Source: Microbacterium nymphoidis (lineage in GTDB: Bacteria; Actinomycetota; Actinomycetes; Actinomycetales; Microbacteriaceae). Taken from it: a stretch of DNA of 64,000 nucleotides. The DNA lies in assembly GCF_021044885.1 (NCBI RefSeq), contig NZ_JAJNOD010000001.1, positions 186,001 to 250,000 of the forward strand, written 5' to 3'. The position numbers and the translations under genes are program-made. Every line of letters begins with the position of its first letter. The first letter of the stretch is position 1. A model generated the notes under the pieces. That model made no database searches. It saw only the letters and a list, made by a program, of their open reading frames with translations, and was not told the DNA's origin. This document shows positions 41,349-48,423 of the stretch, piece after piece.

Positions 41349-42585
41349 ATTCGGCGCGGGAAACGCGGCCAAGCTCGCGCGCATCCCGCTGTACGCGCTC
41401 GGACGCCTGGCCACACTGCTGATCCCTCGCACTGACGACTGGGTGTTCGGCTGTGGCGCCGGAATCGGCGACGGACCCCTGGAACTGTGGCGTGAGGAGC
41501 AGAGGCACGGCGTGTCCGCAGTGTGGCTGGTGGACGGCGACCGTGATGCGCAGGATGCCGCCGCGCTCGGGATCCCGACGCTGCGCAAGCACTCCATCGC
41601 CGGGTTTCTCGCCACCGCTCGCGCCGGTGTCATCGTCGTCAGTCACGGCTTCGGTGACGTCAACCCGTACGCGGTCAGCGGTGCCTTCATCGTGCAGTTG
41701 TGGCACGGGATCCCGCTCAAGCGCATCGGGCTGGACTCCCCGGAGACCGTCCGCAGCCGCTTCCTGCCGCGATCAGCTCTCGTTCCTCGCCTTCTCGCAC
41801 GGATGTACCGCTATGCGCAGGCGCGGATCTCGCTCCTGCCCGCGGCCTCCCACCTCATTCGTGGCCGGCTGGAGTCCGCATTCGGACTGCCGGACGACCG
41901 GATCGTCGTGAGCGGTGAACCCCGCGTCGATGTGCTCTCACGCGGCACCGCGCAGGAGCGCACGGAGAAGGCCCGCGAACTGCTGGAGGTCGCGGTCGGA
42001 GTGCTGCCGTCGCGGGTGCTGCTGTACGCGCCGACGTGGCGTGACGGGGACGAGGATCCCGCGGTGCCGAGTGCCGCGGACTGGGGTGCGCTCACCGCGA
42101 TGCTCGAACGCCAGGATGCCGTCCTGCTGATCCGGTCCCATCCTCTGGGGGCCGGTGCATACTCCTCTCCGGAGCCGACGGAGCGGATCCGCATGCTGGG
42201 CAGCGATGTGATGCGTGATGTCACCCCCGCGCTGCCGGCCGTCACCGGGCTCATCACCGACTACTCCTCGCTCGCCTATGATGCGGGACTCGTGCCGATG
42301 CCCGTTCATTTCCTGGTGCCGGACCTGGAGTCCTATGCCGAGCGTCGGGGCTTCTACGCGCGCTTCCGCGACGTCGCCGACGACGACTACCAGCGCAACT
42401 GGGCCGGGATCGTGCAGCAGATCGACGAGACGCTCTCCGACGAGACGGTCCACGCGATGCGGATCGAGCGCTCCGAACGGCTGTCTGCGAAGGTGCACGC
42501 CTTCCGTGACGGCTGCAATACCCAGCGCGTGCATCGCGCGATCGAACGCCGGCGCGCTGCAGCCCGGCGGAAGGGACGACGATGA
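41335..42585 (+). CDS. CDP-glycerol glycerophosphotransferase-like enzyme 1
   Basis: 416 residues, a TagF/TagB GT-B-like enzyme. Signatures: VVSHGFGDVNP, VQLWHGIPLKRIGLD (nucleotide/catalytic His), VSGEPRVDVL, LLYAPTWRDGDED, LIRSHPLGA and the CDP-binding LITDYSSLAYDAGL. It transfers polyol-phosphate from a CDP-activated donor to a wall polymer; donor may be CDP-glycerol or CDP-ribitol. The start follows a -10-like element by six nt. The stop overlaps the second such gene (ATGA). Confidence 0.85.
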   Translation: MGSFSFGAGNAAKLARIPLYALGRLATLLIPRTDDWVFGCGAGIGDGPLELWREEQRHGVSAVWLVDGDRDAQDAAALGIPTLRKHSIAGFLATARAGVIVVSHGFGDVNPYAVSGAFIVQLWHGIPLKRIGLDSPETVRSRFLPRSALVPRLLARMYRYAQARISLLPAASHLIRGRLESAFGLPDDRIVVSGEPRVDVLSRGTAQERTEKARELLEVAVGVLPSRVLLYAPTWRDGDEDPAVPSAADWGALTAMLERQDAVLLIRSHPLGAGAYSSPEPTERIRMLGSDVMRDVTPALPAVTGLITDYSSLAYDAGLVPMPVHFLVPDLESYAERRGFYARFRDVADDDYQRNWAGIVQQIDETLSDETVHAMRIERSERLSAKVHAFRDGCNTQRVHRAIERRRAAARRKGRR

Positions 42586-44012
42586 CCCAGGTTGAGCTGG
42601 GGGAGGACGCCCTCCTCCTCTCCGGCACCGGTGATGCTCCGGAGCGGATCGAGCTCGTCGGGGCGCGCGCCCGGGTGGCCGGCGTCATCACCACCGAGGG
42701 CGACGACTGGCACGCCGTGATTCCTCTCCTCGCGTCCCGGCTGGGCGGACCCGAGCTTCCGCTGCCGTCGGGACGCTACCGGATCGAGCCGGCAGCTGTG
42801 GCGTCCGATCTGCACCTCCCGATCACACTGCTGCCGATCCTGCGCGTTCGCGTTCTCGGCGACGAGGTTCTGATCGCTCCGCCGATCGACCCCGCCTACG
42901 ACTCCGGCGACGGCCAGTCCGCGCTGGAGCGCCGGTACGTCTCACAGGCGGGCGGCGAGCTGGAGAACGCGGTGTTCTTCGAGAGCTTCTACGGACGCAA
43001 CGCCAGCTGCAACCCACTGGCCATCGACCGGGAGCTCGCGGCGCGGGCGCCGCACGTCACGCGCTACTGGAGCGTCGTGGATCGCTCCGTCGAGGTGCCC
43101 GAGGGGGCCGTCGCGGTCGTGGAGGGAACGCCCGAGTGGTGGCGGGCGCGTGCGACGGTTCGCCTGCTGGTCGTGAACGACTGGCTTCGACGACGATACG
43201 CGCGTCGTCGCGGGCAGCGAGTGCTGCAGACGTGGCACGGCACGCCGCTCAAGCGTCTCGCACTGCACCGGCCCGGATTCGATCCGCGCCGCGCCGTCGC
43301 GGTGTGGCGAGAAGCGCGACGCTGGGATGCCCTTCTCGCCCAGAACCCCTACGCCGCGCGTATTCTGCGGGCGGCATATGCGTTCCGGGGTGGCCTCTGG
43401 GTGGATGGCTATCCGCGCAACGACGTCCTTGTCTCGGGGTCGGGGGCCCCGGTGCGCGACCGGCTGGGGATCGCGGAAGACGAGCGGGTGGTCCTTTATG
43501 CGCCGACGTGGCGGGATGACCGGGAGCACATCGTCGACTTCCTCGATCCCGTCGCGCTCGCCGAGCAGCTCGGCGCTGTCGTGCTGGTGCGCGGGCACTC
43601 CCGAACCCTCCTGCCCGGTGCGGACACCACGGGGCCGCGGGTCATCGATGTGACGGGCTTTCCGGACACGTCCCAGCTGCTGCTGGCAGCCGACGCGCTG
43701 ATCACCGACTACTCGTCGGTGATGTTCGATTTCTCCGCCACCGGGAAGCCGATGGCGTTCTTCGTGCCGGACATCGAGCACTACCGGGGGGAGCTGCGCG
43801 GGTTCTACTTCGATCTGGAGCGCGAGGCCCCGGGCCCGGTGGTCCGCACGCAGGACGAGCTGGTCGCCGCGCTCAGCGCAGGTGCGGCGGTGGACGCCTA
43901 TGCGGACAAGTACCGGCGCTGGCAGCAGCGCTTCAACAGCCGGGACGATGGCCGCGCGGCCGAACGCGTGGTCGCCCGCGTCATCGACCGCGGGTGGATC
44001 GACCCGGACTGA
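42582..44012 (+). CDS. CDP-glycerol glycerophosphotransferase-like enzyme 2
   Basis: 476 residues coupled by ATGA to the previous gene. The first 120 residues form an extra beta-rich domain (LPSGRYRIEPAAVASDLHLP). The TagF-like domain has LQTWHGTPLKRLALHRPG, LVSGSGAPVRDRLG, VVLYAPTWRDDREH, VLVRGHSRTLLPG and LITDYSSVMFDFSATGKP. Two different enzymes in tandem suit primer plus polymerase roles in teichoic-acid-like polymer assembly (inference). It ends 5 bp before the convergent GT2 stop. Confidence 0.87.
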   Translation: MTQVELGEDALLLSGTGDAPERIELVGARARVAGVITTEGDDWHAVIPLLASRLGGPELPLPSGRYRIEPAAVASDLHLPITLLPILRVRVLGDEVLIAPPIDPAYDSGDGQSALERRYVSQAGGELENAVFFESFYGRNASCNPLAIDRELAARAPHVTRYWSVVDRSVEVPEGAVAVVEGTPEWWRARATVRLLVVNDWLRRRYARRRGQRVLQTWHGTPLKRLALHRPGFDPRRAVAVWREARRWDALLAQNPYAARILRAAYAFRGGLWVDGYPRNDVLVSGSGAPVRDRLGIAEDERVVLYAPTWRDDREHIVDFLDPVALAEQLGAVVLVRGHSRTLLPGADTTGPRVIDVTGFPDTSQLLLAADALITDYSSVMFDFSATGKPMAFFVPDIEHYRGELRGFYFDLEREAPGPVVRTQDELVAALSAGAAVDAYADKYRRWQQRFNSRDDGRAAERVVARVIDRGWIDPD

Positions 44013-44017
44013 TCGGT

Positions 44018-45094
44018 TCAGGGAAGGGGCGTGTTGCGCCCGCCCAGGCGCGAGGTGTCGACACTGGCGTGGGCGCCGCGCAGGAAGCCCGCGAAGAACC
44101 CGACGCCCCACGACAGATGCATGGTGGGCAGCACTGCCAGTGTCCACAGCCTGTCTCGGATGGTGTTTCCGCCCAGTTGTGTGGTGACGGCAGCGAGGAT
44201 CACGAGAACGTACGCCACCACCGGAACATGCACCACCGAGAGGATCACGCTGGTCGCGCCGGAGACGACACCCGTGACCTGGAGCACAGCCACGATGACG
44301 GAGAGCGCCACATCCAGTACCAGCAGCGGCGGCGCGAAGAAGCGCAGGGAGTTGCGGCGCCCGAATCGCCGGACGAGCTCGCCACGCCACGTTCCCGTCG
44401 CGAAGAACTGCCGGACCAGTCGGGACCAGCTCTCCCGGGGCCAGTACGTGACGGAGAGCTTCGGATCGAACCACACGCGGTGACCCGCCTGCCGTAGCCG
44501 CAGGTTGAGTTCCCAGTCCTCGCCGCGGCGGATGCTCTCATCGAACAGTCCGACCTGCTCGATGGCGGCGCGGCGCATGACGCCGAGATAGGCGGACTCC
44601 GCCTCGCCCTCGTCGCCGCCGCCGTGATAGCTACCGCCGCCGAGCCCGACGGGGGAGTTGTATGCCCGCGCCACCGCCCCCTGGAAGGGGGTGCGGCCGT
44701 CGGCGTGCATGACGCCGCCCACGTTGGCTGCCCCGGTCCGTGCCAGCGTCTCCAGCGCACGGCGGGCGTAGCCGGGCGACAGCTCCGAATGAGCGTCCAC
44801 GCGGATGATCACGGGGAAGCGTGCGCGGCGGATCGCCAGGTTCAGGCCGACCGGGATGTCGGCCTGGGGGTTGTCGACCAGCACGATGCGCTCGTCGCTG
44901 TCCGCGAGGCGGTGCGCCAGGGCCGTGGTGCCGTCGGTTGATGGTCCCAGGGCCAGCACCAGCTCGATCGGGCCGTCGATGCGCTGCTCCAGCACCGTGA
45001 GCACCGCGCGCTCCAGGTAATCGAGTTCGTTGAGCACCGGCATCACGAACGAGACTCCGTCGGCGGGGTTCACCGCCGGCTCTCTGTCGCGCAT
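44018..45094 (-). CDS. GT2 glycosyltransferase with C-terminal membrane helices
   Basis: 358 residues. GT-A domain at the N-terminus: SFVMPVLNELDYLERAV, the metal-binding RVDAHSELSPGY and acceptor-site RRGEDWELNLRLRQAGH. Three hydrophobic helices (about 260-340) anchor it to the membrane. Its length and motif pattern match ExoA-like succinoglycan-type transferases. It faces the teichoic-acid enzymes, so a role in decorating the same polymer is plausible. Convergent with enzyme 2, divergent from enzyme 3. Confidence 0.85.
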   Translation of the reverse strand: MRDREPAVNPADGVSFVMPVLNELDYLERAVLTVLEQRIDGPIELVLALGPSTDGTTALAHRLADSDERIVLVDNPQADIPVGLNLAIRRARFPVIIRVDAHSELSPGYARRALETLARTGAANVGGVMHADGRTPFQGAVARAYNSPVGLGGGSYHGGGDEGEAESAYLGVMRRAAIEQVGLFDESIRRGEDWELNLRLRQAGHRVWFDPKLSVTYWPRESWSRLVRQFFATGTWRGELVRRFGRRNSLRFFAPPLLVLDVALSVIVAVLQVTGVVSGATSVILSVVHVPVVAYVLVILAAVTTQLGGNTIRDRLWTLAVLPTMHLSWGVGFFAGFLRGAHASVDTSRLGGRNTPLP

Positions 45095-45144
45095 TGTTCG
45101 ATCATCGCATGCGCTCGGCCACGCGGTGGTCCAAGCCGCTCCGG

Positions 45145-45150
45145 TATTCT
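45145..45150 (+). promoter_or_regulatory. -10-like element of the third tagF-like gene
   Basis: TATTCT, then GACGTG and the ATG at 45157. Confidence 0.5.
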
Positions 45151-45156
45151 GACGTG

Positions 45157-46440
45157 ATGCCCCTGCTTTCCGACGCCCGCAAGGCCGTCGCCCTGATCCG
45201 CCGTGCGGTCGCCTCGCGCAGTGCGGTCATCGAGGTGCGCCAGCGACTGCGCGCCGAGGGAGCTCTTGCGCCACACCACTTCCAGATCGCCGTCTACTTC
45301 GCCGACAGCGATGTGAACATCTACCAGATGCGGCAGTGGTACAAGCCGTTGCAGCGCCTGGCGGAGCGATGGCCCGTGATGATCCTCGCTCGCAACGCGC
45401 CGGGTGCGGCCGCCCTGCTGGAGGAGAGCGGACTCCCGGTCGCGTTCGTTCCGAAGGTGGGCGACCTGGAGAGCGTGATCTCACAGCAGGACATCCGGAT
45501 CGTGCTCTACGTGAATCAGAACACACGGAACTTCCAGATGTTCCGCTACGGCCGCCGCTGGCACGTGTTCATCAATCACGGCGAGTCCGACAAGATGTAC
45601 ATGACCACCAACCAGTACAAGGCCTACGACTATGCGTTCATCGCGGGCGAGGCTGCCCGTGAGCGTCTCGGCCGTGTGCTCTGGGACTACGACCTGGACC
45701 GCCGGACGCTGGAGATCGGCCGGCCCCAGGCGGATCACTTCGGTGGCACGTTGCCGTACACCGCCGATGACCGGACGGTGGTGCTCTACGCACCCACGTG
45801 GGAGGGCGATCGCCCGACCGCCTTCTACGGCTCCGTCGTCACCCACGGCGAGAAGCTGGTCTCGGCGTTGCTCGCCACAGGGCGTCACCGGGTGATCTAT
45901 CGCCCCCACCCCCGCTCGGGCGTGGAGAACGAGGCGTTCGGCGCTGCGAACAAGCGCATCATCGCCGCTCTCGCCGCCGCCAACGCGGCCGATCCCTCGG
46001 CGCAGCATGTCTACGACGACGGCCCGGAACTCGGGTGGCAGCTCGCCGCCGCGGATGTCGCCGTCGTCGACATCTCCGCGATGGTCTACGACCGCCTCGC
46101 CACCGGGCGGCCCCTGTTCGTCACGCGCCCGGCGGATCCGCGCGCGGACGTGGACACTGCCGGATACCTGAGTGACTGCGAGTGGCTCACGGTGGACCAG
46201 GCGGATGACATCGTCGCGCAGATCGAGCGGGTCCAGCACGATGAGACGGCCACAGCCCGCCTCGCCCTCTGGTCTCGCCACTACTTCGGTGACACGCGGC
46301 CCGGTGCGTCGACGCAGCGCTTCCACGCTGCGATCGAGCTTCTCCTGGAGCGCTGGCAGGAGTACAACGACGCGGAGCTGTCGGCGCGCCGCGCCGAGGC
46401 GGTCGACGAGCACGATCCCGACGAGGTCGAACCGGACTGA
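45157..46440 (+). CDS. CDP-glycerol glycerophosphotransferase-like enzyme 3
   Basis: 427 residues. It shares the fold with the two enzymes upstream but is more divergent: WHVFINHGESDKMYMTTNQ replaces the usual LWHG motif, and the later motifs read VVLYAPTWEGDRPT, VIYRPHPRSGVEN and VVDISAMVYDRLATGRP. So the CDP-binding site is kept while the acceptor side differs. The acidic C-terminus is unstructured. The ATG follows TATTCT by six nt, excluding a 21-residue upstream extension. Confidence 0.8.
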   Translation: MPLLSDARKAVALIRRAVASRSAVIEVRQRLRAEGALAPHHFQIAVYFADSDVNIYQMRQWYKPLQRLAERWPVMILARNAPGAAALLEESGLPVAFVPKVGDLESVISQQDIRIVLYVNQNTRNFQMFRYGRRWHVFINHGESDKMYMTTNQYKAYDYAFIAGEAARERLGRVLWDYDLDRRTLEIGRPQADHFGGTLPYTADDRTVVLYAPTWEGDRPTAFYGSVVTHGEKLVSALLATGRHRVIYRPHPRSGVENEAFGAANKRIIAALAAANAADPSAQHVYDDGPELGWQLAAADVAVVDISAMVYDRLATGRPLFVTRPADPRADVDTAGYLSDCEWLTVDQADDIVAQIERVQHDETATARLALWSRHYFGDTRPGASTQRFHAAIELLLERWQEYNDAELSARRAEAVDEHDPDEVEPD

Positions 46441-46509
46441 GGGCGCGCCCCGTTCCGGCCGCGGTGCGTGCCGCCGGGCGGCCGGAGGGTGCCGCGGCCG
46501 ATCCGCCCG

Positions 46510-47484
46510 TCAGGGCGAGTCGTTGTCCGCGTCGGTGATCTCCGCGGGGGCGGTGCGATCACCGGTGCGGGGACGAGAACGCCGGAGCGCTCCGGCCGCG
46601 GCCGCACCGGCTCGGCCAGCTGCCCGGCCGCCCGATGCGGCGACCATGCCGAGCGTGCGTGCCGCGCCGCGAGCGGCATGGCCGATGTGGGACTCCAGCG
46701 GCTGGGAACCGGGCCTCGGTTCGATCTCTACGGGCATGGTCATCGGCGCCGGGCCGAAGGCCGTCCGAGAGGATGACACCACACGTCGGCCGAGCAGATG
46801 GTTGCCACCGCCGCCGACGACCGCGCCGATGCCGAATGGCATCACCTTTCCGACCACCGAGGCCCCGCCGATCTTGGTCAGCTGAGTGACGGCGAGGTGC
46901 TTCAGGCGGTCGAGCACCGGCCCCATCGCGGCGCGCGGGATCGTCTTGGTAATGAGATCGCCCCAGAACGTTCCGCGCGCTGTCGCCCGTCCGCTGGCCT
47001 CTCCGGCGAACTGGCGGATGAGAGTGGTGCCCTCGCTGCCGAGCATCAGCGTGAGCACGAGCGCCCGCGCACGATCCGGGTCGGTGAGGCGAATACCGTG
47101 GACTTCGGTCACCGACTGCGCGAACAGCGCCGTGGCCTCCAGGAATCCGATGGTCTCGGCGCCCGAGATGGCCAGAGCGATGCCGGTTCCGACCCCGGGC
47201 ACCACGGCCGTCGCGCCCGCCGCAGCACCCGTGGTGGTGACGGCCGCGAGATAGCGGCGCTCCAGGATGCGGATGAGCTGATCCGGCGTGGCGTCAGGAT
47301 GGCGCAGCCGGATCCCGCGGAGATGCGCGATGACCGCCGGCCGCTGCACACGCAGGGCCATGTCGATCGTCCGGATCAGGGTCGACGCGTCGGCATGCGT
47401 GCCGGAATCACCTCGCGGGGGCTCACCACCCTGCCAGGGGGAGTCCGCCGGAAGGGAGTGGATCGTGTGGACCTTCCGCGCCAT
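46510..47484 (-). CDS. unknown hydrophobic-core protein in the cell-wall locus
   Basis: 324 residues, not firmly recognised. The middle (about 75-150) is Gly/Ala-rich and amphipathic: TTTGAAAGATAVVPGVGTG then GAETIGFLEATALFAQSVTE. A Gly-rich loop (GIGAVVGGGGNHLLG) follows. The pattern faintly recalls EcsC-like proteins. The C-terminal 60 residues are basic/Ala-rich and disordered. It starts three nt after the cytidylyltransferase stop, so the two share an operon. No signal peptide. Confidence 0.6.
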   Translation of the reverse strand: MARKVHTIHSLPADSPWQGGEPPRGDSGTHADASTLIRTIDMALRVQRPAVIAHLRGIRLRHPDATPDQLIRILERRYLAAVTTTGAAAGATAVVPGVGTGIALAISGAETIGFLEATALFAQSVTEVHGIRLTDPDRARALVLTLMLGSEGTTLIRQFAGEASGRATARGTFWGDLITKTIPRAAMGPVLDRLKHLAVTQLTKIGGASVVGKVMPFGIGAVVGGGGNHLLGRRVVSSSRTAFGPAPMTMPVEIEPRPGSQPLESHIGHAARGAARTLGMVAASGGRAAGRAGAAAAGALRRSRPRTGDRTAPAEITDADNDSP

Positions 47485-47486
47485 TG

Positions 47487-48179
47487 TCAGACGAAGAGGT
47501 TCGCCCGCTCGAGATCCTCGGCGAAGTCGACCTCCACCGCGTAGAGGTCGGAGATGTCCATGGCCTCGACGCGGATACCGTCCTCGGCGATGGCCAGTTC
47601 CAGGCCGCGCTCGAAGTAGTCCTGGTCGTCGACGCGCGTGAGCTGGCGGATGAACGCCTTCTTGTCCGCTGCCGAGATGTAGTTGATGCCGACGGCCTCG
47701 CCCACGCCACCGCGAACGGTCTTGGAGAGTTCAGCGATGGCGCCGTCGGGGGAGAGGGTGTACTTGACCTCTTCGTCGCTGACCTTGGAGGTATTGACGG
47801 TGACGAACGACTGCTCTCGCTCGATGAGCGAGATCGCGCGGCCCAGCACGCGCGGATCGAAGACAACGTCACCGTTCATCCAGAGCACGCCGGACTTGCC
47901 GGTGGCCTGCAGGGCGCGCAGCAGGCTCTTGGAGGTGTTGGTCTGGTCGTAACGATCGTTGTGCACGTAGTCGGCCTGCGGGAACGCCTCGACGATGGTC
48001 TCGGCACGGTAGCCGACCACGGTCGTGATGCGAGCGGCGGAACCGAAGGCGGCACGGATGTTGTCGTGCTGCTGCTGCATGATGCTGCGGCCGTCGGACA
48101 GCTCGGTCAGCGGCTTCGGCAGCGAACGACCGAGACGCGAACCCATGCCGGCAGCCAGAATGACAGTCTGAATCTTCAC
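47487..48179 (-). CDS. nucleotidyltransferase (phosphocholine cytidylyltransferase-like)
   Basis: 230 residues from GTG. The nucleotide signature VILAAGMGSRLGRSLPKPLTEL is at the N-terminus; LWMNGDVVFDP carries the metal Asp, and FAEDLERAN ends the protein. Size and motif pattern fit the LicC-like/phosphocholine cytidylyltransferase group rather than hexose-1-phosphate enzymes. It may make the CDP-linked alcohol used by the neighbouring transferases (inference). AGGAG at good spacing fixes the GTG. Confidence 0.75.
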   Translation of the reverse strand: MKIQTVILAAGMGSRLGRSLPKPLTELSDGRSIMQQQHDNIRAAFGSAARITTVVGYRAETIVEAFPQADYVHNDRYDQTNTSKSLLRALQATGKSGVLWMNGDVVFDPRVLGRAISLIEREQSFVTVNTSKVSDEEVKYTLSPDGAIAELSKTVRGGVGEAVGINYISAADKKAFIRQLTRVDDQDYFERGLELAIAEDGIRVEAMDISDLYAVEVDFAEDLERANLFV

Positions 48180-48335
48180 GCTCTTATCGCTCCTCGATAC
48201 GGTGTTCACCGCCGGTTCACCGGCAGGACACACCCTCGTGTCTGGACCATGGTACTAAGATTCCGCGCGTTGTGGCTGTGAAGCCGCCCTGTCTCGTCTC
48301 CCGGGGACCGCGAACGGCGCTCGCGGCGGCTCCCT

Positions 48336-48369
48336 GACCCCAATTCCTCACGACTTCGACCCCAATTCC
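48336..48369 (+). promoter_or_regulatory. 12-bp direct repeat upstream of the ABC operon
   Basis: GACCCCAATTCC occurs at 48336-48347 and 48358-48369, a 22-bp period (two helix turns). It lies about 55-90 bp before the presumed start of transcription of the ABC genes and is a candidate regulator-binding site. Confidence 0.45.
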
Positions 48370-48411
48370 ACACAACGCCGCCGAGCTCGGGAACGGTCAG
48401 GATCCGGTTGA

Positions 48412-48417
48412 TACGTT
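48412..48417 (+). promoter_or_regulatory. -10-like element of the ABC ATPase gene
   Basis: TACGTT, then GAGACG and the ATG at 48424. Confidence 0.5.
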
Positions 48418-48423
48418 GAGACG

